A stretch of 64,000 bases of DNA from NCBI GenBank assembly GCA_032622095.1, contig CP136065.1, positions 38,660,732 through 38,724,731 on the forward strand. The letters are read 5' to 3'. Shown here piece by piece: positions 47,130 to 57,588 of the stretch (the first letter of the stretch is position 1; every line of letters starts with the position of its first letter). Both the position numbers and the translations under genes were made by a program. The notes below the pieces were generated by a model. It was not told the DNA's origin, ran no database searches, and worked only from the letters and a program-made list of their open reading frames with translations. This stretch comes from Siphonodentalium dalli (lineage: Eukaryota; Mollusca; Scaphopoda; Gadilida; Siphonodentaliidae).

Positions 47130-49270
47130 ACAGTGCATTGAATCTAACGCACTGTATAATGCGCTATATAAATTGATCGAATTTTAAAGTAAAAACATGG
47201 GTTTGATAGTTGGAATAATCTGTTATACGAAAACTCGAACAAAAATAAAGATAATTTTTCATCGCAGCATTGCGTTGCTCTATACTACACCATTGCTGAA
47301 CCAACATGACTCACAGTGATTTACTTATACTTGTGTATTACTATATAGTTGGCAGAGAACTGCACATGACCATTTTCAACATGCATAGCTGTGTAAACTT
47401 GTTCGAAATTTCCTTGTACATCACATATAGATGGATAAATTAGATATATACAATGTCATATATACCACCTCCATAATTTATTTTACTCCTAACCTTAGAC
47501 GCTCTTCCTCAACTTAGATCCCAGGCATTGTAGTACAACACACCAACTATGTTTCTAAGTCCTAAATATAAAACCATATCATATGTATATTGAATATCCA
47601 TAAGGGAGAGAAGCAGCACTATATGCTTCCATCCCTCTCCGTCACCTCATATTAATTATTGGTATATAGTGTGTGTAACAAAAATAATTAAGTAATTAGG
47701 AGTTCAAATAAAACATCTTCAATAAAAACAAATTAATTAGATAATGATTGTCTGTATATGGTTTCCAAGCAACGATTTTATTAGAAAACGTATCAGGTCC
47801 AGAAGCTTCCATTTAAATCTTGACAGAAATAAACATTGTGATCGATATTGAGAACATACTTTGTTATAAACTTACATAACAAAGGTAACGGGCGTCACAA
47901 AGAAGACTATGAAACAAATACGGCAATATTTAATTGCTGTAACTTATGTACGTTATGCATATATAGTACCCACACCCGGTGGAAATTATGCTATGCGGTT
48001 TCATTGGCACAGGATATATAACTCTCTGGTTACATGTAACTACATGTATGTCTAGCTGAACTTGGATCATAGTAATACATTAGAGAGATCCCGCTTCTAG
48101 TGATTGTACGGAGTTTATGGTTTCTACGCGTGTCTCCTTGGTAACTGCGTAGTGCGTATACTACGTAGATACTCAGGTGTATCACATGCATGTGTGGGCA
48201 TGAAGTCAATACTGTTATGTGTACTATTGTGAACGACGAAACACAAGTTTCAATAAAATGAAATCAATGAAGATGTTGAATTATTGACATAAAACCGATT
48301 TGAATGCCTCCACAGTTGTTGATTAAAGCAGATATGACATTACTTTAATCCAGCACGCGATATGCAAATTTTGCGGGTTTTCTGATAACACCTGATGCAA
48401 CGAGGAGTTTTAGCTACGATTACATCACAAGCGTTGTCAGATTATCCTAGACTAGCAAATACTCATGTCTCGAAACAACAAAAGCTGTTACTAAACGAGT
48501 ATTTTGTCAACATGAAATTCATACAGAATCAGCAAAATGTAATATAAGAAATGAATTTAGTGGACTTTTTATGGATGATTCTATCAAAAATAAAGCCCAC
48601 ATGCTTGGAGCCGCATGCATTTACTCTGGGAGATTCAGAGTGGGTCTATAAAACTAATTATAACTTTGTTATGTTTCATAGCTTTTGCGTAAACTTTTAA
48701 AGATATACTAGAGACATATACTTCTTCCAGAATGGTAAAAACAGTTCCAGTTTCTCGTCGTATTTTTTATTGATTTTATGTGACAAAATAGTCGGAATAT
48801 TCAGAAAACTACGCTAACAACTCAATGTTTTGCGGTGTTAGAAAATGCCCGATAAAAATAGTTCTATTGGGAATGTATTTTTGTGAAGTATAATGATGGT
48901 CATGATGTAAGAGTCGAATTGGTTATCCGTAAAATGGTCTATGTCACGCACACCCGTGCACTTCATAGTTTTATTATACATGCATATCTTTTTGATGATT
49001 TATTCCCGTAACTAAACTAATTGTATTCTTATTTGTTTTTAACAAATTCCGCCTAGAATTTGAGATTAGCCCACACAGCACTGTAGTCAGTCCAATATAA
49101 GAATTTCAAGCACTTAGCAATATCACGTGATCGATATAAATAACTGACTTCAGATGCATTTCAGCGCGCCCAATTATTCTTCCAGCCGCTTTTGGTTATT
49201 AGGTCAGCAATTTGTGACTTCGCGTTCATTCTACGGTCTATTATTGGGATATGGAACGGATGACCCAATT
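47130..49270. other. No gene seen
   Basis: AT-rich DNA without long frames. GCATTGCGTTGCTCTATACT at 47268 resembles 44749-44770 (small dispersed repeat). An RFX X-box-like GTCTCCTTGGTAAC lies at 48132-48145, without a gene next to it. Confidence 0.4.
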
Positions 49271-49279
49271 GTTAGTTGA

Positions 49280-49473
49280 CCAATCAGCGAACATGAATTA
49301 GTGTTACACAGGCGGGCTATGTAAATATTAAAAATAGAAGTACATCATACATGTGTGTACGTATATATGCATATATAGTCACTCGCAAAAGTCAATCGTT
49401 TATAAAAAAACGAGCGAAAAGTGTCACATTGCCTGACATAATCCCTGCACACTCACCGTTGGGAAATCACGTG
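49280..49473 (+). promoter_or_regulatory. Promoter-like segment: CCAAT box and E-box
   Basis: A CCAAT box in ACCAATCAGCG context lies at 49280-49284, and an E-box CACGTG at 49468-49473, 32 bp before the ATG of the candidate exon at 49505. The order and distance fit a promoter for that exon. There is no direct evidence of transcription. Confidence 0.3.
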
Positions 49474-49504
49474 GTGTCTAGTTGATGAGATTCACGCATT
49501 CAAA

Positions 49505-49547
49505 ATGGCCGAGGCGATTGCAAACACGACCAGAAACGAGGAAAAAG
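49505..49547 (+). CDS. Candidate first coding exon, MAEAIANTTRNEEK
   Basis: CAAAATGGCC gives a near-ideal start context. Fourteen codons (MAEAIANTTRNEEK) plus one base run straight to G|GTAATA, an acceptable splice donor, giving phase 1. Composition is protein-like and GC-richer than the flanks. A CCAAT box and an E-box lie upstream. If real, the CR1 LINE that starts 13 bp further on sits antisense in the first intron, and the remaining exons are to the right or outside the window. I cannot name the protein. The alternative is a chance ATG. Confidence 0.35.
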
Positions 49548-49818
49548 GTAATAACTAGGATAATGATACTTTAAACATATTTTATTTGTATATCGAATAA
49601 TACAAAAGGGATTGGGGACAAGTTACAAAACTTACTTTGCCCCTCTCCCTGTTTACAATAATATTATTCATACAAAATGTTGAAGGAGAGATTCAAAATC
49701 ATATATAGGTTAAACATATTTACATTTACAAATGAGTGGGTTCGGGGTTTGGGGTGGGAGGTGCCAAAACCGATTTGTGACTAATTTGCTTTTTGTGGCT
49801 ATTCTGAAATGCGTTTGA

Positions 49819-51297
49819 TTATCCGACTTCGAATCGTTTAGTCGCTGTTATATATCGATGGACTATTTTGAAGAGAATTTTGTTTCTTCTATTTGAGATA
49901 TCGGGAATTCCGAGAAGTGAATCATTGATATGTGTAATTTTCAGTCCTTCTTGGTATAAGTTTTGACACATTTCCATTCGTTCGGTGTGAAATAGGGGAC
50001 ACGCCCAGAGGTAGTGGTAAGTATCTTCGCATGGATTTCCACAATGACATTGGGGGCTGTCAGAGATATAATTTTGGAACATATCGGAACGTAGGCTGCT
50101 GCAGTTGTTACGCAATTTGGCATGGGCGACATTAATCGTTCTACGACCTGTATAGAAGTATGATGGTGGTTTTACTGTAGGATCTATTAATTCGAGATAA
50201 AATTTGAAGTCTGCGATAGATTCGGCATCTGTTATTTCTGTGGGTATGTCATTCCACGATTTTAAAGTAGCGGGGAAGAATGATTTTTTTAAATGCTCGG
50301 TGTTACAGAAGTAAGAATAGAATTTTCCCGGTTTTCGCAAGTTATATCCAGAGACTTCAGATGATCTAGGTGTTAGAAGATTTTGTAGGTATTCGGGGGC
50401 ATCGTCATTTACTATTTTATACATTGCTTGTAGTTTATGGATCTCTCTTCTCTTGCTCAGTGTTGGCCAGCCAACTGCATTTAGGAGGTTTATATTGGAC
50501 ACTGATCGTGTGAGGCCACTAACTGTTCGGGCGGCATCGCAATGTAATCGGTCGAGCTTCTCGGTTAGGTATTTGGGGGCACAATCCCAGACTACATCGG
50601 AGTAATCAAATAGTGGTAGGATAAAAGTTTTATAAATGCTTTCAAGCGATCTTCGGTCAAGCTGATACTTAAATATTCGGAGCTGTGCTAAGCGTGATGC
50701 TATTCTGTTTTTTATACCATTGAGATGATTATTCCATTTTAAGTTAGCTTGGAGTTCCAGACCGAGGTGTTTATGTGTTTCAACAAATGAGATTGGATCC
50801 TGTTTAAAGGTTAAGTCGGTGGCTTCCCCAGAACTCCCCGTTAGTGCATAGGACATACTAATTGTTTTATAAGGATTAAAGTTTACTAACCAGTTTTCAG
50901 ACCATTGTGCTATGATTTGGAGGTCACTATTCATGACGCGGCCTAATTCATTTAGGTCATAGTGACTATTTGTTAGACATGTGTCGTCGGCGTACATTCT
51001 CGTAAAAGAAAGTATGTTGTCTGGTAAATCGTTGATATAGACAAGGAAGGGGAAGGGTCCTAAGATATATCCCTGTGGTACACCAGCTGGGATGATCTCG
51101 TATTCAGAAAAGGTGTTATTTACTAAGACTCTTTGTTGCCGTTTATGAAGGTAGTCCTCTATCCATCTCAATGTTCTCCCGCGAACTCCATAATTATATA
51201 GCTTATATAACAGTCCCCTGTGCCAAACTCTCTCGAAGGCTTTGGAAATATCACAGAAAACAGAGCATGTATATAGTCCTTTGTCGAGAGTTGACAT
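49819..51297 (-). CDS. LINE reverse transcriptase, catalytic and C-terminal part
   Basis: 492 codons. CDISKAFERVWH carries the first catalytic Asp (residue 16), then PAGVPQGYILGP, and MYADDT (101-106) has the second and third catalytic Asp. The thumb region and a C-terminal Cys/His knuckle follow (CHCG...C...H, about residues 440-455), typical of CR1/Jockey-like LINEs. RT copies element RNA at the nicked target. It is joined by frameshift to the preceding RT segment (51168-51644). The first residues before CSVFCDIS may be out of their original frame. Confidence 0.9.
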   Translation of the reverse strand: MSTLDKGLYTCSVFCDISKAFERVWHRGLLYKLYNYGVRGRTLRWIEDYLHKRQQRVLVNNTFSEYEIIPAGVPQGYILGPFPFLVYINDLPDNILSFTRMYADDTCLTNSHYDLNELGRVMNSDLQIIAQWSENWLVNFNPYKTISMSYALTGSSGEATDLTFKQDPISFVETHKHLGLELQANLKWNNHLNGIKNRIASRLAQLRIFKYQLDRRSLESIYKTFILPLFDYSDVVWDCAPKYLTEKLDRLHCDAARTVSGLTRSVSNINLLNAVGWPTLSKRREIHKLQAMYKIVNDDAPEYLQNLLTPRSSEVSGYNLRKPGKFYSYFCNTEHLKKSFFPATLKSWNDIPTEITDAESIADFKFYLELIDPTVKPPSYFYTGRRTINVAHAKLRNNCSSLRSDMFQNYISDSPQCHCGNPCEDTYHYLWACPLFHTERMEMCQNLYQEGLKITHINDSLLGIPDISNRRNKILFKIVHRYITATKRFEVG

Positions 51298-51644
51298 AGG
51301 TGATTGTAGAGGTCTATCAGTTGGTGAGATGTGCTGTGGCCGGTTATGAAACCCGATTGGTTGGAATAAAGTAATTTATTGTCGTCAAAGAACGGACTTA
51401 TTTGTTTTAGTACAAGTTTTTCAAACGCTTTCCCGAGACAAGGAAGCAGGGAGATAGGTCGATAGTTTTTTGTGTCGGCTGGGTCATCTTTTTTGAAAAT
51501 TGGAACAACGTTAGCCTTTTTCCAGGTAGATGGAAACTTTGCGTTGTTGAAGGATTTATTGAAAATTATTGACAGAGGATATGCTATTGATTCAGCTGTT
51601 GAATTTAACATTTTCGCACTTATCATAAGTTCCATCATGTCCAT
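51168..51644 (-). CDS. LINE reverse transcriptase, N-terminal part
   Basis: Contains WKKANVVPIFKKDD and NYRPISLLPCLGKAFEKLV, the fingers region of non-LTR RTs, then SNQSGFITGHSTSHQL. The frame leaves the family pattern near its end (after STKDYIHALFSV), where the 49819-51297 frame takes over. The overlap is a frameshift scar rather than two genes. Confidence 0.88.
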   Translation of the reverse strand: MDMMELMISAKMLNSTAESIAYPLSIIFNKSFNNAKFPSTWKKANVVPIFKKDDPADTKNYRPISLLPCLGKAFEKLVLKQISPFFDDNKLLYSNQSGFITGHSTSHQLIDLYNHLCQLSTKDYIHALFSVIFPKPSREFGTGDCYISYIIMEFAGEH

Positions 51645-53166
51645 GGGCTTTATTTAGTTTGAGCGATGTTAATACAGAAATTATCTCATCCTGCGTAAAT
51701 TCCAATTCCGTTAGTTCTTTTTCACAACGCGATTTGAATGGTGGTAATTTATGGGATGAATCGTTAATCGAAGAATTGGAAATGAAACTTTTATTCAGCA
51801 GGTTGGCTTTGTCCAGATCGTCTGTTACGTAGAGTTTTCCGTTTATATCAATCGTGGTGCTCGTGTTGGGGAAAGAGCTTGGAGTAGGTAGGGGTGGGAT
51901 ACAATTTGTTTTCTTTTTACATAGCAGGAAATTTATTAATTGCCAAAAATCGCGGGGGGATGATGAGTCTTTAACCCGATTTTCCAGTTTCTCTTCAAAT
52001 TTTGCTTTTGCGAACTTTTTCATGTTATTAATTTTGTTTCTGGTATTCTTATACTGTTGCCACGTATCAGGGCGATTGTTTTTTAGCGCTTTGTTTCGTA
52101 ATTTTTCTCTTTTGCGGATTTCTTTTCTAATGTCGGAATTAAACCAAATTTTGTCTTTTGGGCGTATTGTCACTTTTGATTGTGGGATTGTTTGATTCAT
52201 GATGGAGAGAAATGTCTCCTGAAAATTGTTAACTATAGTATCTATGTCTGGTGCAGATAGGAGATCATCCCAGTTTGTGTTACTAAGCAGGCTATTTGCT
52301 CTTTCAAAATTTGCTCTAGTATAATTCCAAACCGTTCTCTGGAAAGAGGTGGTGGGGGAGTAATCGTATTCTAATGTTACATAAACACCACGGTGGTCTG
52401 AGGCTCCTGGGTTAATGAAGTCGGTGTCAAGAACGCGGAAGGTATTGTTGATTACAATTGGATCAAGAAGTGTGCTCGATGTATTTGTGATCCTAGTAGG
52501 GGCTGTTATCACATTTTTAATACTATAAAAATCTATAATTTCTTTAATTTTGGAAGAGCTATCTAGAAGGTTAGAATTAAAGTCACCTGTAATGATAACA
52601 TTTTCGGTTATTTCTAGAGCGTCTGCTATTGAGTTATCAAGGTACTCCCAATAGTTTGGATCACAGTATTGTTCTGATCTATAGGACATTCCTAGGAGAA
52701 TGTGAGTTTTCTTCGAGAAAATATCAAACCATAATATCGAGGAATCGAATTCTAAATCGTGTCTTCGTCTATGGACTATGTGATTTGCAAACATTACGCA
52801 TATTCCCTCTCTTTTGGAATCACGGTCCTTGCGGACAGGTGGGTAGTAGCCAGGAATAATTAATTTATCGGATGGATATGAAGGGTCAAGATGGGTCTCA
52901 CTAAAACACAGGATGTCATACTCGTCAATGATATCAACTATCTTTTCGAGCTTATTGCGAATACTTCGGATATTGTAATGAAATATAGAGATTGAATGAC
53001 TATTTACAGGTAAGGTATTAGGGCCTGTGTTCTTTTCAATGTCGCCGGATAACATAAGGATTAGACAGATCAGAATCAAACATATCTTCAGATTGAATAT
53101 TCGGAAGTTGCATTTTAAGGGTCCAACATTTTTTGCCGCCTGAGATTTTTTAGTTTTCTTCCTCAA
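51592..53166 (-). CDS. LINE N-terminal region with 2A-like motif and APE endonuclease
   Basis: 524 codons. A basic start (MRKKTKK) is followed by a hydrophobic stretch (about 26-39), then GDIEKNTGP (41-49), which resembles the 2A motif D-V/I-E-x-N-P-G-P. The apurinic-type endonuclease follows: HYNIRSIRNK (N65), CFSETHL (E90), ITGDFNSNLL and SDHRGVYVTL. The linker to RT ends LKLNKAHG, then leaves frame. The endonuclease nicks the target DNA. The start Met is placed by the 2A position, which in this family lies near the N-terminus. Confidence 0.9.
   Translation of the reverse strand: MRKKTKKSQAAKNVGPLKCNFRIFNLKICLILICLILMLSGDIEKNTGPNTLPVNSHSISIFHYNIRSIRNKLEKIVDIIDEYDILCFSETHLDPSYPSDKLIIPGYYPPVRKDRDSKREGICVMFANHIVHRRRHDLEFDSSILWFDIFSKKTHILLGMSYRSEQYCDPNYWEYLDNSIADALEITENVIITGDFNSNLLDSSSKIKEIIDFYSIKNVITAPTRITNTSSTLLDPIVINNTFRVLDTDFINPGASDHRGVYVTLEYDYSPTTSFQRTVWNYTRANFERANSLLSNTNWDDLLSAPDIDTIVNNFQETFLSIMNQTIPQSKVTIRPKDKIWFNSDIRKEIRKREKLRNKALKNNRPDTWQQYKNTRNKINNMKKFAKAKFEEKLENRVKDSSSPRDFWQLINFLLCKKKTNCIPPLPTPSSFPNTSTTIDINGKLYVTDDLDKANLLNKSFISNSSINDSSHKLPPFKSRCEKELTELEFTQDEIISVLTSLKLNKAHGHDGTYDKCENVKFNS
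53020..53046 (-). other. 2A-like ribosome-skipping motif, variant NTGP
   Basis: Residues 41-49 of the LINE ORF read GDIEKNTGP. 2A-like motifs are documented at this place in CR1/Rex1-type LINEs of several marine invertebrates. The position normally Pro (NPGP) is Thr here, which would be expected to weaken or abolish skipping. Whether this is family-wide or a mutation of this copy cannot be seen. Confidence 0.75.
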
Positions 53167-53413
53167 GTCGAAGACTCAAATCGCTGCCCTATACTGCTGT
53201 GTCGAACAAGTCATAACAGTGTTTTAGTCTGTGATTCGATGTGAGTATATATATAGAGGAGCGATTGAGTCCTGGTCCTGTGGAAGATCCGTCGTATATA
53301 TAGAGCTGATTTGGTGTTGGCACCTGACACCCGCAGGATAATGATATACATGTACTACATAGTATTTTTTGGCAGCTACGAGCGTATGCTATACAATATT
53401 TTTCAGACAAGCT

Positions 53414-53570
53414 GATATCTCATTAGCGTCCAAACTCACAGTCGATTGCTCTAACTTTCTGACCAAAGTTGTCAGTCGAAGGATTCTCCTATAGATGTAC
53501 GGACTGGTGTATTCCACGAACCTCCGACTGGCAACTTTGGTCAGAATGTTACAAAAAACTAATGAGTATT
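53414..53570. repeat. Hairpin/MITE just upstream of the LINE
   Basis: GATATCTCATTAG...CTGACCAAAGTTGTCAGTCG at the left and its inverse on the right (CGACTGGCAACTTTGGTCAG...CTAATGAGTATT) give an interrupted inverted repeat with a 40-base loop. Length is 157 bp. Confidence 0.7.
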
Positions 53571-54048
53571 TCCGAATAAATAAGGTATCAACTTGTTTTA
53601 AAAATAAACTAGCATATGCTCGTAACAGTCAAAATGATATGTTTTGTGCTAGTTCCACAGATATTATGTTTTTGTGAGTTTGCACTGCATTTTGAATGCG
53701 TGGTGTATACTCACCAACATCGAAACCACGTGATTCCCCACCGCGACTCTGTACAATCGTATCAACGCGTAGAAGCGGAATCTCTATATAGTGCGCACAT
53801 CCTTCAAACTTAGCGTGTCATGGATCCACATTGCTCATTCGTTATATCTCTTGATTGTGTTGTCCCCCTTGCGGTCAAATTATCGGTCGCTACGATGCCA
53901 GTTTTCTTTTCATCAATGCCACAACATAGACCACTGAGTAATGGTGTTGATACGCCTGGTTATTCCAATCTATCATGTTTCTCTCCAGACGGAGTTCTCA
54001 CGATGATAATGGGCTAATGTTTCCCATGCCCCAGGGGACGTGTATACA
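53571..54048. other. No gene seen
   Basis: Three short overlapping plus-strand frames (53495-54017) have no recognisable domain or splice context. Confidence 0.4.
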
Positions 54049-54155
54049 ATAGAACGGAACGGAACGGAATGGAACAGAACAGAACAGAATATAATCTAAT
54101 ATAATCTAATGGAATATAATATAATATAATAGAATATAATAGAATATAATGGAAG
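54049..54155. repeat. Pentanucleotide microsatellite with drifting unit
   Basis: GGAAC repeats change into AGAAC and then TATAA/TAGAA-type units over about 107 bp (GGAACGGAACGGAATGGAAC, then ATATAATATAATAGAATA). Period 5 is kept throughout. Confidence 0.85.
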
Positions 54156-54260
54156 TTATTATATTACATGATCCTGCCCTTATTCCATTCAATACACCCA
54201 TTCTACAAATAGTGATATTAAACGTTCGTCAATAACAGGAAATAGTGCCAGTGACCTTTG

Positions 54261-54268
54261 ACTTCCGG
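54261..54268 (-). promoter_or_regulatory. ETS/GABP-type site ACTTCCGG before candidate exon
   Basis: ACTTCCGG (CCGGAAGT on the other strand) is the core ETS/GABP motif common in proximal promoters of broadly expressed genes. It is 44 bp upstream of the candidate ATG at 54312. A single site is suggestive only. Confidence 0.35.
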
Positions 54269-54311
54269 TTTGTTGTCTGTTTACATTCCGTACGCTACGT
54301 CTCTAAATAAT

Positions 54312-54359
54312 ATGGCTTCCAATATTTTCCCAACTATAATGAATGAAGAGTTTGAAAGG
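54312..54359 (+). CDS. Candidate first coding exon, MASNIFPTIMNEEFER
   Basis: ATATGGCTTCC supplies an ATG followed by 16 clean codons (MASNIFPTIMNEEFER), ending exactly at AGG|GTATGT, a strong donor, phase 0. An ETS site is at 54261. The peptide is protein-like but I do not recognise it. No matching phase-0 exon is evident in the remaining 9.6 kb, which is nearly all satellite and mobile DNA, so a long first intron would be required. Confidence 0.4.
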
Positions 54360-54578
54360 GTATGTCATTAAATATACGCCATTAAATAAACTAAAGAGTT
54401 TTTAATTATCTGGGACTATTTATTTACGCGGGGAAACAACGCATAGTTATGTGAAACGTCATCGCATGCCTTCTAGAAGTCGATGTTAGTTTCGCGTCCC
54501 ATTTGTTGATTTAAGTATATTTTCTCGAGGTTTTGGATCATGAAATAAATAAAATCTATAACTCGTACCCAGTTTATA

Positions 54579-54648
54579 GCGGAAATAACAAAACTCGTCC
54601 AGTATCCGACAATGCGGAAATAACAAAACTCGTCCAGTATCCGACAAT
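54579..54648 (+). repeat. 35-bp direct tandem duplication
   Basis: GCGGAAATAACAAAACTCGT...CCGACAAT at 54579-54613 is repeated exactly at 54614-54648. Confidence 0.9.
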
Positions 54649-55310
54649 GCGCGGCCTGTTGGAAGATTTGAAATTATTTTGTGATATAGTTTGATTCATT
54701 GTGGTTCATTTCTGGGTTGGTTGTCGGTGGTGTCCATGGAATTAAAACCTCGTCTTACTCTCTTTAATGTGGTGATGAACTTATGCAGTTCTGATATACA
54801 TTGTATATATATCAGCCATCTCATCCCATCTGGATGTTGAAGTCATATACAGAAAATGATGCGGTAACGTAGTTTAAACTCTCGACATGACTAATGTTAT
54901 AGATGCACAGTGTTGTAAATTCACTTATTATTCATATAACTTTTAATCAACGTATTGGTTAAATCCGAAACAATTTTTTTTAAATATCCTGATTTACCAT
55001 TTTTGAGTATTCGTTATTCAACCGCTGAATAAAATTCGCTCAACATATTCCGACTCAACGTATTGAATGGATATTTCAGTCAATAAGATTGTCAGGGTAC
55101 ACCAATACACATGCGTATATTGCGACCATATTCTCAAACCAACACGACTATGGCAGAGTATTTGCCCCGTACCCATGCATGAATATATCTGTTACTTCGT
55201 TGCCATATATACGCAGATTATCTGCATGCCGTCCTTTGTGTAACGTGAATGGCGATAAAGCTGCAATGCATCTGTTCCTCTATCGGAATGCAGAATTATT
55301 TTTTTTAGAT

Positions 55311-55855
55311 TTTTAAAAAATTATTAAAATTGTAAAAAATTGTAAAAAATAATAACAAATGATGAAAAATTGTTAGGCCAATGCATTCTCTTATATATGC
55401 GAGGCGACCTATGGTCGACTCGCATATATAAGATAATACATTGGCACAGGGTATATGGATTTATACAAAAATCGGACCTGGCACTCAAAGGGTTAAAGTG
55501 ATGTGAAACACTCCGGCAGGGTGAACAAATAGAAATGGAGGATAATATTGCTCAACATATTTATTTTTACAAATATTAAATCCAAACTGACAACACACAC
55601 CGTCATTATTATATATTAATTAAATTCGGTGACTCTCGGTGGTGAAATCGATTTCCTCAATTTATCGCCGATTGTTGAGTCGCGAATCGAGAAGTAAATA
55701 TTTACAACTGAGCGTAGTTCAAATGATGTTTACTGTGGAGTGGTACGGATGATTTGCTTGAGATTTTCGGCGATGTAGTAGAATGTTACATTCCTCCAGC
55801 TGGCATACTGCCTGAATACTAACTTAACAGTTTAACGCACCCGAACAAGTCCATA
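55311..55855. mobile_element. Insertion carrying a family hairpin inside the satellite
   Basis: Comparison with 61530-61560 shows that about 545 bp has been added between GCAGAAT and TCTTTAAGGGATACC. It holds the hairpin 55377-55445 (stem GCCAATGCATTCTCTTATA, loop-proximal CGACCTATGGTCG) and, at 55484-55496, ACTCAAAGGGTTAA, an end like those of the TTAA MITEs. Other parts are unassigned, so more than one insertion may be involved. Confidence 0.55.
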
Positions 55856-57211
55856 ATATGTCTTTAAGGGATACCATTTTATAAGAACTGTTGCATCTCA
55901 CGATCTCGGGGATTTGTAGTCAGAGCCAAACAAAACATGAAGAACCCTTAGGAGTATTTGCTTAATTGTTTCCTTACTGAATTGATTCTGCCAATTAGTT
56001 TTATATATATAAGAGTCTACTTTGGAATTGTATAATTTATTCGTTATACCATCTCGCCCATAAGCACCTTACTTTGTATTTGAGGAACATGTTATTTCTA
56101 CACTCATCTCGCTGCATAATTGCTATATGCACCCCTAATCACCACGCATATCTATTACGTCAGTCTAATTGTAGGAAACAAATATGATGTGGAAACGTAT
56201 AGTTTCGTGGTTGTCAAACGCAGACAATCTTCATATCGTTCTTTGTGTAACGTGAACGGCGATACTGCTACAAGATATATATTCTTCTATAGTGCAGGCG
56301 CAGAATATAGATTCTTGAAAGGATACCCTTTTATAAGAACTATTGCATCTCAATGTCTCAGGGTTTGGTAATCAGAGCCAAACAAAACATGAAGCACCCT
56401 TAGGAGTATTTGCTTAATTGTTTCCTTACTGAATTGATTCTGCCAATTAGTTCTATATATACGAGTCTACTTTGGAATGGTATAATTTATTCGTTATACC
56501 ATCCCGCCCATAAGCACCTTACTTTGTATTTGTGGAACATGTGAATTCTGAAATTCATCTCGATGCATAATTGCTATATACACCCCTAATCACCACGCAT
56601 ATATATTACGTCAGTCTAATTGTAGGAAACAAATATGATTTGGTAACGTAGTTTCGTGGTTGTCAAATGCAGACAACCTGCATATCGTTATGTGTGTAAC
56701 GTGAACGGCGATACTGCTACAAGATATCTATTCTTCTAACGTAGTGTAGAATATAGATTCTTTAAAGGATACCCTTTTATAAGAACTATTGCATCTCAAT
56801 GTCTCAGGGATTGGTAATCAGAGCCAAACAAAACATGAAACACCCTTAGGAGTATTTACTTAATTGTTTCATTATTGAATTGATTCTGCCAATTAGTTGT
56901 ATATATATGCGAGTCTAGTTTGGAATGGTATAATTTATTCGTTATGCCATCCCGCCCATCAGCACCTTACTTTGTATTTGAGGAACATGTGAATTCTACA
57001 CTCATATCGCAGCGTAATTACTATATGCACCCCTAATCACCACGCATATCTATTACGTCAGTCTAATGGTATGAAACAAACATGATGCCGTAACGAAGAT
57101 TAAACTTTAGATATGACTATCGTTATACATGTATATGCACAGTGTTGTAAATTATTCTTAGAACTTTTAATCAACGTGTTAATAAATCCGAAACAAATAC
57201 CCTGATTTGTT

Positions 57212-57588
57212 AATAGAGACCTTTCGCAAAAATATATATATCCTGCCAATATACGGTCAAAATTCGATCTTTACGCTCGGGGGTTCTTATGTGAGACGAA
57301 ATATACCCCACGCAATTTAATTATGTGCAGATGTGTCAAGATGGTGCCTACGGTCCTGGTTTGGGACGCTCTACCACCATCCGTGTGGTGTATTCACATG
57401 GCTAAGAACATGGGATTTGAAAGAGACACATATTACTTTTTCCATCAAATAGATGTGTAGCTGAATATAGTGGGGCATATGCCGTCTCACCAATTAGTAT
57501 CGTAGGTAAATTGTGATGGTGTCAATTTTGCTAGGACAATATATCCTATCCGTAATCGTAATAGTGATTTTTGCGAAAGGTCTCTATT
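57212..57588. mobile_element. MITE with 22-bp TIRs inside the satellite
   Basis: AATAGAGACCTTTCGCAAAA is exactly inverted at the right end, and GTT flanks both sides (57209-57211, 57589-57591). Alignment to 54990-55020 gives the empty site and confirms insertion. Length is 377 bp with no coding capacity. The superfamily is not assigned. Confidence 0.75.

Larger units (their letters stand above)
49560..53170 (-). mobile_element. CR1-like LINE, nearly complete, frameshifted
   Basis: A non-LTR retrotransposon whose single large ORF (endonuclease then reverse transcriptase) is spread over three overlapping frames (53166-51592, 51644-51168, 51297-49819), so two frameshifts have occurred. A 3' UTR of about 260 bp follows to about 49560. 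No poly(A) is seen, as in CR1-type elements that end in short repeats. No upstream ORF1 was identified, so the copy may lack its 5' part. Otherwise few stops, hence a fairly young copy. It lies just downstream of the candidate exon at 49505, antisense to it. Confidence 0.9.

Noticed and set aside
48132-48145. RFX X-box GTCTCCTTGGTAAC
   Set aside because: A good match to the ciliary-gene motif, but no gene start is recognisable nearby; a single 14-mer is weak evidence.
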